A stretch of 7,937 nucleotides of DNA from CAZAPZ01 sp964487285 (GTDB taxonomy: Bacteria > Campylobacterota_A > Desulfurellia > JAADFJ01). The stretch lies in the NCBI GenBank assembly GCA_964487285.1, contig CAZAPZ010000074.1, positions 1 through 7,937 of the forward strand, written 5' to 3'. The notes under the pieces are model-generated. The model made no database searches, had not been told where the DNA came from, and worked only from the letters and a program-made list of their open reading frames with translations. Each line of letters starts with the position of its first letter. The stretch's first letter is position 1. Both the position numbers and the translations under genes were made by a program. This document shows, in pieces, positions 1-6,537 of the stretch.

Positions 1-1242
1 CATAATAAAGAATATCAATGTCGGCCACTCAACTTCGTTTTCAAGTATTTCAACGGTGTCAGCTCCTGATATTGCAAGCAGCACAACTGCCCCGAGCAGA
101 GCTGCAATTGACGGTTCCATATGAAGCATGCCATGAGTTACAAAAAGAACAATCACCAAACCTAAGACCCAGAGCGATTTTTTTAGCAATTTTTTATCCT
201 TGATCTTATATTCTTTTTTCAGCCTTTTTAGCAGCTCATCTACATTTGAAACGGTAGCTTTTTTATATTCTTTTCCGTAATAAAGTTTCGTTACAAGTAT
301 CATCATCCCTAAAATGATAATTATCGCAGGTGTTAAATTTATTAGAAATTGGTTAAATGTGAGGTGAGCATAGGAACCTATCAATATATTCGGAGGATCG
401 CCAATTAATGTTGCGGTTCCCCCCGCATTGGAAGCTAAAACTTCAGGAATCAGCAGACTAAACGGGTCTATTTTTAGAACGATTGCAATTTCGATAGAGA
501 TAGGCGTAAGAAGCAGCATCGTAGTGACATTGTCTAAAAATGCGCTGACTATGGCAGTTACAATCATGAGAATTACAACCAGTTTAAAGATATTGCCTTT
601 TGATAATTTATATGACATATAGGCTAACCACTGGAATACGCCTGTTTTTTTCATAACGCCTACTATTATCATCATTCCCATAAGTAAGAAAATGACATTA
701 AGATCAATTGATTTCACAGCTTGATCAAATGAAATGATGAAATATGATTGATCTATAGTGCCAAGTGTGTAAGATATAAAAAGTACTGCAACGGCTCCCA
801 TCAAAGCAGCTAAAGTTCTGTGGAAAACTTCAAATGTTATAAGTGCATACATCAAGATAAGTATGACAAGCGCAATCCAAAATGCAGGACCCATTGTCCT
901 ATTTAGTGTCAAATCTTTTCTCGCCGTATAAGTTCCGGCCACATTGTAAAATTTATTAAACCGAATTTTGCTTTTCTTGTAACTTGGCTTAAAAAAAGAT
1001 AAAGTTATTGACGAGGGCACATTCTTAAGATTGTTGATTTTAAGCCGATAATGACCCAACGCTCCACTTTTTGCACTTCCTATTTTTTGACCGTTTACAA
1101 TTGCCGATATTTCGACTTCATCGATAGCTGTATTGTGCGTATTGATAATTGTTCCGAAAATTTCTAACGGTAAGGAATATGAAACCGATGATATAGATAA
1201 GCAAAACAGAATGGCAGAAATAATAATAGCCGACCTTTTCAT
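1..1242 (-). CDS. ArsB/NhaD-type (SLC13-like, P-protein-like) ion permease, C-terminus cut by window edge
   Basis: The reading frame is open for 414 codons from an ATG at 1242 to the window start with no stop; the C-terminus lies outside. It encodes an inner-membrane permease of the ArsB/NhaD branch of the ion transporter superfamily, probably a Na+/H+ antiporter or an anion or arsenite permease; the substrate cannot be read from sequence. Residues 1-23 form a signal peptide or first membrane segment. Residues 24-113 are a polar, beta-rich extracytoplasmic domain resembling a carboxypeptidase-regulatory-like sandwich (GTIIN start, GALGHYRLKI core). Hydrophobic segments follow from about 118. 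Family hallmarks are FLDNVTT (235-241) and SNAGGTATLIGDPPN (271-285), the substrate-site hairpin. A charged cytoplasmic loop (322-355) precedes the second half, which opens with EVEWPTLIFF near the cut. GGAG at 1249-1252 lies 6 nt before the ATG and fixes the start. A good promoter sits upstream, so it is probably transcribed separately from cutA. Confidence 0.88.
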   Translation of the reverse strand, partial: MKRSAIIISAILFCLSISSVSYSLPLEIFGTIINTHNTAIDEVEISAIVNGQKIGSAKSGALGHYRLKINNLKNVPSSITLSFFKPSYKKSKIRFNKFYNVAGTYTARKDLTLNRTMGPAFWIALVILILMYALITFEVFHRTLAALMGAVAVLFISYTLGTIDQSYFIISFDQAVKSIDLNVIFLLMGMMIIVGVMKKTGVFQWLAYMSYKLSKGNIFKLVVILMIVTAIVSAFLDNVTTMLLLTPISIEIAIVLKIDPFSLLIPEVLASNAGGTATLIGDPPNILIGSYAHLTFNQFLINLTPAIIIILGMMILVTKLYYGKEYKKATVSNVDELLKRLKKEYKIKDKKLLKKSLWVLGLVIVLFVTHGMLHMEPSIAALLGAVVLLAISGADTVEILENEVEWPTLIFFIM

Positions 1243-1302
1243 ATAGTGCTCCAAAATACATGTTTTTGCAACCGATATAAGTCGATATCAATTGCAAAGA
1301 TG

Positions 1303-1330
1303 ATTTTAATCAGGTTTAGACTTTTGTCAA
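1303..1330 (-). promoter_or_regulatory. sigma70-type promoter for the ArsB/NhaD permease gene
   Basis: On the minus strand a perfect -35 TTGACA (1325-1330) is followed by a 16-bp spacer and a -10 TAAAAT (1303-1308, 5 of 6 matches). The predicted start point near 1296 gives a leader of about 54 nt, which contains the GGAG ribosome binding site at 1249-1252. Seen in sequence only; activity is inferred. Confidence 0.65.
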
Positions 1331-1433
1331 ATCAACAAAGAAAGTGTTTTATGCCAAGCGGCAAGAGAAAGAAAATTTATGCAGAGTGGTCTCATAATTG
1401 CGAGCAAGTGCAAATCTTTCCTTATCTTTAAAT

Positions 1434-1745
1434 TTAACATTGTTTTGTTACATTCGATAGCCATGTTTTGTATTGTTTGTTTGAGCTAATGTCTATAGAA
1501 ATTATCTCAGGTAGATCATACGGGTGTATGCGACATATCGTATTTTCAGCAATTTGTCTATTATTTTTTGGAAGTTTTATGAAAAGCAATCTTTCTTCTG
1601 CAGTTTCAATTTTATCCTGCCATATATATTGAGATTTAATCGGAGAGCTGATTTGGACGCAGCCCGCTATTCTATTCTCAAGTAAGTCTGCAGAAATCAT
1701 TTCACCGATTTTTTGATTTGGTATGGAGACAATCATCATAATCAT
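1434..1745 (-). CDS. cutA: CutA family divalent-cation tolerance protein
   Basis: This 103-residue protein is about the normal CutA length (roughly 100-115). CutA forms a very stable ferredoxin-like trimer and is linked to divalent metal (copper) tolerance, but its biochemical role is not firmly known. Family marks seen: an N-terminal strand MIMMIVSIPN followed by a helix (ISADLLENRIAGCVQI, 17-32), the central SPIKSQYIWQDKIETAEE block (34-51) followed by LLFIKLP, and the diagnostic HPYDLPEIISIDI (73-85) with a closing YKTWL. The upstream ATG at 1745 is chosen because it keeps the whole first strand, but ATGs at 1739 and 1736 are possible and none has a Shine-Dalgarno sequence. A -10-like box only 6 nt upstream suggests a nearly leaderless transcript. 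It lies 191 bp upstream of the permease gene on the same strand and is divergent from metY. Confidence 0.9.
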   Translation of the reverse strand: MIMMIVSIPNQKIGEMISADLLENRIAGCVQISSPIKSQYIWQDKIETAEERLLFIKLPKNNRQIAENTICRIHPYDLPEIISIDISSNKQYKTWLSNVTKQC

Positions 1746-1751
1746 ACATTA

Positions 1752-1780
1752 TTTATAAGGTCATTTTTTATATATTGCAA
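1752..1780 (-). promoter_or_regulatory. candidate cutA promoter, nearly leaderless
   Basis: On the minus strand TTGCAA (1775-1780, 4 of 6 matches to TTGACA) is followed by a 17-bp spacer and TATAAA (1752-1757, 5 of 6 to TATAAT). Only 6 nt separate the -10 box from the cutA ATG, so transcription would begin at or next to the start codon. The region is very AT-rich, so a chance match is possible. Confidence 0.35.
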
Positions 1781-1848
1781 GGATTTGGAGAAAACAGGAG
1801 TATGCCTTTCATCTATACCATCACTTGCTTGCCGCAATCAATTGCTGC

Positions 1849-1877
1849 TTGAAAAGTTAGTTTTTTTGTTGTATATT
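1849..1877 (+). promoter_or_regulatory. sigma70-type promoter for metYX
   Basis: TTGAAA (1849-1854, 5 of 6) and TATATT (1872-1877, 5 of 6) are separated by 17 bp. Transcription from about 1884 would give a leader of about 31 nt with the ribosome binding site. That is too short for a SAM riboswitch or T-box, so no RNA-based methionine control is visible. A transcription-factor operator cannot be excluded. Confidence 0.6.
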
Positions 1878-1902
1878 TTGTTATTATACGGCAATGTTAT
1901 TT

Positions 1903-1907
1903 GGAGG
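1903..1907 (+). promoter_or_regulatory. Shine-Dalgarno site deciding the metY start
   Basis: GGAGG lies 7 nt before the ATG at 1915. An in-frame ATG at 1894 lies upstream of this site and would add seven residues, so 1915 is the real start. Confidence 0.85.
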
Positions 1908-1914
1908 GGTTTTT

Positions 1915-3168
1915 ATGGAAAGAAAATTGGAGACTAAAGTCATTCATTCTGGATACAACGGTGAATCTCAATTTGGGGCGGCAGCTACCCCAATCTATGA
2001 AACGGCTGCATATCTTTTTGGTACAGCTGATGAAGCGGCGAGACGATTTTCAGAGCATGATATAAATAGAATCTATACTAGATTGGGCAATCCTACGGTT
2101 TCTGTTCTTGAACAGAGACTTGCCGATATTGATGGAGGAATAGGTTGTGTATGCTATGCATCGGGTATGGCTGCCATAAGTGCGGTTTTTATGACCTTAC
2201 TTGATTCAGGCGATAACATAGTAGTTTCCAGTGCCCTGTATGGCGGGACACTATCGCTTATATCTAATTTCTTATCCCGTTTTAATATTACAATAACCTA
2301 TGTGGATACCGATAATAATGAAGCTTTGGAAAGTGTCATAAAAGATAATACAAAACTAATTTATGCTGAAACAATCGGCAATCCGAAGCTAAATTTGCCC
2401 GATCTAAAAGCCATTTCTAAAATTGCAAAAAAGAATGATATCCCTTTTGTTCTTGATAATACACTTTGCCCGGGGATATTCAAACCGTTTGATTATGGTG
2501 TTGATATAGAAGTTTATTCATTGACCAAATACATTTCAGGTCATGGCATCACAATAGGAGGAGCGGTTGTTGATTCAGGATCTATGGATTGGCGTAAGAG
2601 ATTTGATAGATTATCAAAAGATCTGCCTCCGTTTCATTCGGCAAAAACGGGGAAGTTCTCTTTTATAGACCAGCTCAAAATAACACTTTATCAGACAGGT
2701 GCATGTATGTCACCGTTAACTTCTTTTTTAATTATGCAAGGTCTTGAAACATTACCCCTCAGAATGCAAAGAACAGGTGAAAATGCTCTTAAGATTGCCG
2801 AGTTTTTAGCAAGCCACCCGAAAGTAACTTGGATTAATTACCCCGGATTAAAAGATAATCCAAACTATCAACGGGCTAAAATGTATTTTGGCGATTATAA
2901 GCCGAGCGGAATGATAACATTCGGCGTTCAAGGAGGCTTGCAAGCAGGAAAATCACTAATCGACAATGTTAAACTATGCTCGCTTCTTGCTAATATTGGT
3001 GATGCAAAAACATTGATAATACATCCTGCTTCAACAACCCATTTTTTAATATCAAAAGAGGAACGGGAAAATGCCGGAGTTACAGATGATATGATTAGAC
3101 TATCTGTAGGCATTGAGGCGGTCGATGATATAATAAACGATCTTTCCGATGCGCTTGATTCTATATGA
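1915..3168 (+). CDS. metY: O-acetylhomoserine sulfhydrylase (aminocarboxypropyltransferase), PLP-dependent
   Basis: This cytoplasmic enzyme of the Cys/Met-metabolism PLP family converts O-acetylhomoserine plus sulfide to homocysteine and acetate, the last step before methionine synthase. The protein has 417 residues, close to the usual 420-430. Visible marks: VIHSGYNG (9-16) and PIYET (26-30) at the N-terminus; IYTRLGNPT (53-61) with the phosphate-binding Tyr and Arg; YASGMAA (81-87); ALYGGT (107-112) with the ring-stacking Tyr109; VLDNT (179-183) with Asp181 that contacts the PLP nitrogen; SLTK (202-205) with Lys205 as the Schiff-base lysine; and GDAKTLIIHPASTTH (362-376), typical of MetY rather than cystathionine gamma-synthase. 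The start at ATG 1915 follows a strong GGAGG. Its stop lies 8 nt before metX, indicating an operon. Use of another thiol or sulfur donor cannot be excluded from sequence. Confidence 0.95.
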   Translation: MERKLETKVIHSGYNGESQFGAAATPIYETAAYLFGTADEAARRFSEHDINRIYTRLGNPTVSVLEQRLADIDGGIGCVCYASGMAAISAVFMTLLDSGDNIVVSSALYGGTLSLISNFLSRFNITITYVDTDNNEALESVIKDNTKLIYAETIGNPKLNLPDLKAISKIAKKNDIPFVLDNTLCPGIFKPFDYGVDIEVYSLTKYISGHGITIGGAVVDSGSMDWRKRFDRLSKDLPPFHSAKTGKFSFIDQLKITLYQTGACMSPLTSFLIMQGLETLPLRMQRTGENALKIAEFLASHPKVTWINYPGLKDNPNYQRAKMYFGDYKPSGMITFGVQGGLQAGKSLIDNVKLCSLLANIGDAKTLIIHPASTTHFLISKEERENAGVTDDMIRLSVGIEAVDDIINDLSDALDSI

Positions 3169-3176
3169 TATAACTT

Positions 3177-4268
3177 ATGCAGCAAGAAAAAAAATATATA
3201 ACAATCAAAAATTTTACCTGCGAAGGCGGAGGCAGGCTGCCTTTTGTGGATATCGCTTATGAAACTTACGGTAAGCTGAATAGTACTAAAACCAATGCAA
3301 TTCTCGTTTGCCATGCACTTTCAGGATCCTCTCATGCATCCTCTGCCTCAAAAGAAGGTAGAGGATGGTTTGAACCTGTGATAGGTGAGGGAAAAGCGCT
3401 TGATACCGACCGCTATTTTGTTATATGTTCTAATACCATAGGAAGTTGTTTTGGAACAACAGGCCCGTCTTCGATAGATAGCAGGACTGGCGCTCAGTAT
3501 GCAATGAAATTTCCTACAATCACTATTACGGATATGGTAAATGTCCAAAGACAGCTGTTATTAAATCTCGGAATCGATACGGTAGTAACCGTCATAGGCG
3601 GATCTATGGGCGGTATGCAGGCTATCAAATGGGCTGTTTTATATCCTGATAAATGTAAATCAGCTGTGATAATGGCATCTTCTGCCTACTCTTCTCCAAG
3701 ATCAATTGCCTTCAATAAGATTGGACGTGATATAGTGATGAATGATTCTAAATGGGCAGATGGCAATTATTATGGGACCGAAGGACCGGTAGAAGGTTTG
3801 GCACTTGCAAGAATGTTAGGACATATAACATATTTATCGCATGAATCTATGAATAAAAAGTTTGGCAGAGCAATTTGTCAAGGAAGCGACATACTTAACC
3901 TAACAGAAGGAAAATTTGAAGTGGAACGTTACCTTTTTCATAACGGCTTTAAGTTCACAAGAAACTTTGATCCAAACAGCTATCTTTATCTAACACGAGC
4001 TCTTGATCTTTTTGATATAAAGCGGAATTACAGCAGTCTCGAAGATGCCATAGGCAGGATAACGGCTAAAATACTGCTTATAAGTTTTTCAACCGACGAG
4101 CTTTATAAGCCTGTTGAAACAAAAGAAATTTATGATGTATTAAAAAAACAAGGTAAAGATGCATTATATCACGATATAGATACCGAATCCGGTCATGACA
4201 GCTTCTTAATCGATTATGATCGATATCAAGGAATAGTTAAGAACTTTCTTAAAAATGTATCTAATTGA
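3177..4268 (+). CDS. metX: Homoserine O-acetyltransferase (MetX, alpha/beta-hydrolase fold)
   Basis: MetX transfers acetyl from acetyl-CoA to homoserine, giving the substrate for the MetY enzyme encoded just upstream. At 363 residues it has the normal family length. Visible marks: IAYETYGKLN (26-35), ILVCHALSG (42-50), the NTIGSCFGTTGPSS loop (86-99), the nucleophile elbow GGSMGG (141-146) with Ser143, the ARMLGHITYLS block (211-221) with FGR (229-231), the acid Asp307 in SFSTDELYKP, and the catalytic His340 in SGHDSF. All three triad residues are present. Some MetX-like proteins use succinyl-CoA instead; pairing with metY favours acetyl. The ATG at 3177 must be the start because an in-frame TAA lies two codons upstream. 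There is no Shine-Dalgarno sequence, so translation is probably coupled to metY, whose stop is 8 nt away. Confidence 0.95.
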   Translation: MQQEKKYITIKNFTCEGGGRLPFVDIAYETYGKLNSTKTNAILVCHALSGSSHASSASKEGRGWFEPVIGEGKALDTDRYFVICSNTIGSCFGTTGPSSIDSRTGAQYAMKFPTITITDMVNVQRQLLLNLGIDTVVTVIGGSMGGMQAIKWAVLYPDKCKSAVIMASSAYSSPRSIAFNKIGRDIVMNDSKWADGNYYGTEGPVEGLALARMLGHITYLSHESMNKKFGRAICQGSDILNLTEGKFEVERYLFHNGFKFTRNFDPNSYLYLTRALDLFDIKRNYSSLEDAIGRITAKILLISFSTDELYKPVETKEIYDVLKKQGKDALYHDIDTESGHDSFLIDYDRYQGIVKNFLKNVSN

Positions 4269-4337
4269 TGAAGAGATAAGAAACGCAAGCAGGTCTTATA
4301 GTTGTTATCAAAACAGTGTAGATTAGCCTATATTTGA

Positions 4338-5309
4338 ATGACTAAATTCCTGACAAAGAAATTCATAAGTTTGTTTATTACATTCATCGGTATAACTATT
4401 ATTTCTTTTGGTATCATACATCTTGCACCGGGATCTCCGGCACAGATGGGAGCGTTAAATCCGCAGATTTCTAAAGCTCAAATTGACAAAATAAATCGAC
4501 TTTACGGACTTAACCGGCCGCTTTTTGAGCAGTATATAAGCTGGATGAAAAATCTTGCATCCGCAGATTTTGGTGTTTCTCTTGTCGACGGGCAGTCCGC
4601 ATCAAAAAAAATTTTTTCGCGATTACCCATAACGATAACAATTAATCTGCTTTCTATGATATTAATTTTAGTTATAGGTATTCCCATCGGTATTCTAATG
4701 GCTGCAAATGAATCAAAGTTTGCTGATAAAGTGCTTACATTTTTTGTGTTTATAGGCTATGCTGCGCCCGGTTTTTGGATTGCACTTATGCTTGTGATAC
4801 TGCTTGGCGTTAACCATCATATTTTACCTATTTCAGGGCTTCATTCATTTGGTGCGGATAGTTTTTCAACGTTTCATTATTTAACAGACAGTGCGTGGCA
4901 TCTAACTTTGCCTGTTTTTGTATCGGCATTTGGAGGTTTGGCAGGAATCAGCAGATATATAAGAGGCGAGATGATAGAAGAATTCTCCCAAGGTTATATA
5001 AAATACCTCAATGCCAGGGGAATGAAAAAGAGTATTATAATTAAGCATGCTGCAAGAAACAGCATGCTGCCCATTATTACAATTCTCGGACTTTCAGTGC
5101 CAGGACTTATAGGTGGATCAGTTATTTTTGAAACAATTTTTGCGATACCTGGCATGGGACAGCTTTTTTATCAATCGGCTATGGCAAGAGATTATCCTGT
5201 GATTCTCGGTATTCTTGTTATGGGCGCAGTATTAACCCTTCTTGGAAATTTTATTGCCGATATTGCCTATGGACTTGCCGATCCAAGAATTCGTACAGGA
5301 GAAAACTGA
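4338..5309 (+). CDS. Peptide/nickel-type ABC transporter permease, DppB/OppB family
   Basis: This integral membrane subunit belongs to the dipeptide/oligopeptide/nickel ABC importer family; the substrate is not predictable. At 323 residues it has the usual length. The N-terminus (about 10-30, ending in HLAPGSP) matches the first membrane helix of DppB-type permeases, followed by a periplasmic region with LYGLNRPLFEQYISWM (55-70). Further hydrophobic segments fall near 98-122, 131-157, 186-206, 243-266 and 286-311. The EAA-type loop that contacts the ATPase is at 220-245 (LNARGMKKSI, HAARNSMLP), followed by ETIFAIPGMGQL (265-276). The start is the only possible one: an in-frame TGA directly precedes the ATG. 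No Shine-Dalgarno site is visible. The gene follows metX by 69 bp. A DppC partner and binding protein, usually adjacent, are missing: 300 non-coding bases follow. The gene itself shows no damage. Confidence 0.9.
   Translation: MTKFLTKKFISLFITFIGITIISFGIIHLAPGSPAQMGALNPQISKAQIDKINRLYGLNRPLFEQYISWMKNLASADFGVSLVDGQSASKKIFSRLPITITINLLSMILILVIGIPIGILMAANESKFADKVLTFFVFIGYAAPGFWIALMLVILLGVNHHILPISGLHSFGADSFSTFHYLTDSAWHLTLPVFVSAFGGLAGISRYIRGEMIEEFSQGYIKYLNARGMKKSIIIKHAARNSMLPIITILGLSVPGLIGGSVIFETIFAIPGMGQLFYQSAMARDYPVILGILVMGAVLTLLGNFIADIAYGLADPRIRTGEN
5045..5067 (+). repeat. perfect 8-bp inverted repeat inside the permease gene
   Basis: GCATGCTG (5045-5052) and CAGCATGC (5060-5067) are exact reverse complements around a 7-nt loop. 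They lie within the codons of the EAA-loop segment KHAARNSML. The hairpin could form in the mRNA. No T-run follows, so it is not a terminator. Confidence 0.6.
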
Positions 5310-5500
5310 AAAAATACTTAAATGGAAAGTGGCGGATTTAGCTGCATTGGTACAAGTATCAGACGCGGCAATTTATCTCTCTTTCTCTATCAAAGACACC
5401 TAACGAAACAGGCGGATGAACAGAACTGAAAATGCGGCAAAAAAATAACTGTTTAAGCTTCTAATGCGAGTTCTATTTTTTTTAGACATGAAAGAATAAG

Positions 5501-5538
5501 AGAGACTGCTGCAGTTGGTCCATTGCCTTCGCAGTGAC
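5501..5538. repeat. palindromic intergenic repeat-like element
   Basis: It contains ACTGC-T-GCAGT (near-perfect palindrome, 5505-5515) followed by a hairpin: GTCCATTGC (5518-5526) pairs with GCAGTGAC (5531-5538) around CTTC, with one bulge and one G-T pair. Read on the minus strand it begins GTCACTGCGAAGGCAATG, which resembles the dispersed intergenic repeats of the GTCATTGCGAG...GCAATC type known from many bacterial genomes. That resemblance is from memory; only one clear copy is in this window. Confidence 0.45.
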
Positions 5539-5567
5539 AAAAGAGGATTTACCATTTGAGTGCTGCT

Positions 5568-5589
5568 GAAAGCATGAATTCATCTTTTC
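5568..5589. repeat. imperfect 22-bp palindrome after thyX
   Basis: The core ATGAATTCAT (5574-5583) is a perfect palindrome and the flanks GAAAGC and CTTTTC pair with one mismatch and one G-T. It lies between two convergent genes and is followed on the plus strand by a pyrimidine-rich stretch (5584-5600). It could be a weak two-way terminator, but the stem is AT-rich and no clean T-run follows. Confidence 0.25.
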
Positions 5590-5609
5590 CTCTCTTTTTC
5601 ATTCTTAAT

Positions 5610-6302
5610 TTAATATTTCTTACGATATCTCTCCCTAACCTGTTCAATTTTTCCACAAGTCAGCTTGCCTTCCGTGCATTCTCCTCTCACGCATGCAGGG
5701 CCTGCATTTTCAAATATTACACCTGCCTTTTCGCTTGCAAGAGCTAACATTTTGTCAGCTATCTTTCTTATCTCCCATTGAGCTCTAAGACAAGTTCTCA
5801 GTGTAATAAAATGAGTTAACTCTCTTGCATTCATAGTAACAATAAGGCTGGTCGCAGCAGCATTCGGAAGTATATATCTTGCATCCTCTTTCGGCGTCTT
5901 TAATGATAAAAGAGTTTTATAAAAAGCCGAAATCCGCTGCATTAATTTTGTAAAATCTGCAGACACGGCTTTATTTCGCTTTATTGAATCGGGTACAACA
6001 TAGTCAAAATCAGCTTCATCAATATATCTTTGACTTCTTTGAGAAAAACTTGCCAAGCGATGCCGCACTAACTGGTGGCTGCAGGCTCTTGACATTCCTG
6101 TTATTAAAAATGTAAATGAGACATGTTCCAAAATAGAAAGATGCCCCATTTTTATCACATTTTTTATTAGCTTTGGGTTTGACAAAACATCTATATTTTC
6201 AAAATCCTCTCTTTTCTCGTAACAGATGTTTGCAGCCGCCGTTACCAAAGATTCCGGATTTGAAGTGCTGCTTATAAGCTTTACATTAATGTCTGTTTTC
6301 AA
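5610..6302 (-). CDS. thyX: Flavin-dependent thymidylate synthase ThyX
   Basis: ThyX methylates dUMP to dTMP using methylenetetrahydrofolate, FAD and NADPH, replacing ThyA; it is a cytoplasmic homotetramer. The 230 residues fit the family. The signature RHRx7S is at 80-90 (Arg80, His81, Arg82, Ser90) within RHRLASFSQRSQRY. Also present are HLSILEHVSFTF (54-65), the ARYILPNAA block (141-149), the ELTHFITLR segment (161-169) and AQWEIR (174-179). The tail GPACVRGECTEGKLTCGK (201-218) has four cysteines in the arrangement common in many ThyX proteins. The start is TTG at 6302: no in-frame ATG occurs before Met52, which lies too far inside the conserved core. Its AAAGG ribosome site lies in the last rpmE codons and the rpmE stop TAA immediately precedes the TTG, so translation is coupled and both genes share the rpmE promoter. 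Confidence 0.96.
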   Translation of the reverse strand: MKTDINVKLISSTSNPESLVTAAANICYEKREDFENIDVLSNPKLIKNVIKMGHLSILEHVSFTFLITGMSRACSHQLVRHRLASFSQRSQRYIDEADFDYVVPDSIKRNKAVSADFTKLMQRISAFYKTLLSLKTPKEDARYILPNAAATSLIVTMNARELTHFITLRTCLRAQWEIRKIADKMLALASEKAGVIFENAGPACVRGECTEGKLTCGKIEQVRERYRKKY

Positions 6303-6503
6303 TTAACCTTTGTTGTATTTCTTGTTAAACTTTTCAATATTTCCATGAACAACCCGCAACTTCTGCTTTCCCGTATAATAAGGATGACATGCACTGCATA
6401 CATCAACCACAATATCTTTTTTAGTTGTTCTAACGGATGCCTCATTGCCGCAGGCGCACTTTATAACCGTTAATTCATATTTCGGATGTATTCCTTTTTT
6501 CAT
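6303..6503 (-). CDS. rpmE: 50S ribosomal protein L31, zinc-binding type
   Basis: This 66-residue large-subunit protein helps bridge the two ribosomal subunits. MKKGIHPKYE is the classic L31 start. Cys16, Cys18, Cys36 and Cys39 (CAC ... CSAC) form the zinc site, marking the C+ form that also acts as a zinc store in some bacteria. HPYYTGKQK (40-48) and EKFNKKY (57-63) complete the family pattern; the usual GRVEKF reads GNIEKF here. A strong AAAGGAG (6510-6516) lies 6 nt before the ATG. The gene leads a two-gene unit with thyX, its stop codon touching the thyX start. Confidence 0.96.
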   Translation of the reverse strand: MKKGIHPKYELTVIKCACGNEASVRTTKKDIVVDVCSACHPYYTGKQKLRVVHGNIEKFNKKYNKG

Positions 6504-6537
6504 CTTTATCTCCTTTCAAAAACTATTATTTTGCTAT

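Larger units (their letters stand above)
5310..5609. other. 300-bp non-coding region between convergent oppB-like gene and thyX
   Basis: No frame here carries a convincing gene. The longest short reading frame opens at ATG 5322 (35 codons, no ribosome binding site) and matches nothing I recognise; a 17-codon frame just downstream of thyX (5549-5602, minus) is equally unsupported. No frame shows membrane segments or motifs expected of a DppC/OppC permease. The region holds a hairpin-forming repeat-like element (5501-5538), an imperfect palindrome (5568-5589) and a T8 run near 5475-5483 without a preceding hairpin. It may be the scar of a lost gene or simply an intergenic repeat cluster. Confidence 0.6.

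Noticed and set aside
1350..1361. Hairpin TGCC/GGCA as a cutA terminator
   Set aside because: The stem is only 4 bp and no T-run follows on the minus strand.
1246..1431. 61-codon plus-strand frame filling the gap between the permease gene and cutA
   Set aside because: It has no ribosome binding site, no recognisable motif, and overlies the well-supported minus-strand promoter and leader of the permease gene.
1746..1914. SAM riboswitch or T-box before metY
   Set aside because: The leader after the best promoter is only about 31 nt and shows none of the required conserved stems.
1713..1937. 74-codon plus-strand frame over the cutA start and metY leader
   Set aside because: It overlaps the cutA start in antisense and the metY start in another frame; low-complexity hydrophobic product with no motif.
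2928..3314. 128-codon minus-strand frame across the metY-metX junction
   Set aside because: It is antisense to two clear enzyme genes, has no family motifs and no ribosome site; it is a shadow frame.
5322..5429. 35-codon frame just after the permease gene
   Set aside because: No Shine-Dalgarno site, no known motif, and it lies in a repeat-like stretch; not enough to call a gene.
5465..5485. T8 run as a terminator for the permease gene
   Set aside because: No stable GC-containing hairpin precedes the T-run.
5549..5602. 17-codon minus-strand frame directly after thyX
   Set aside because: Too short, with no ribosome site; probably chance within the repeat-like region.
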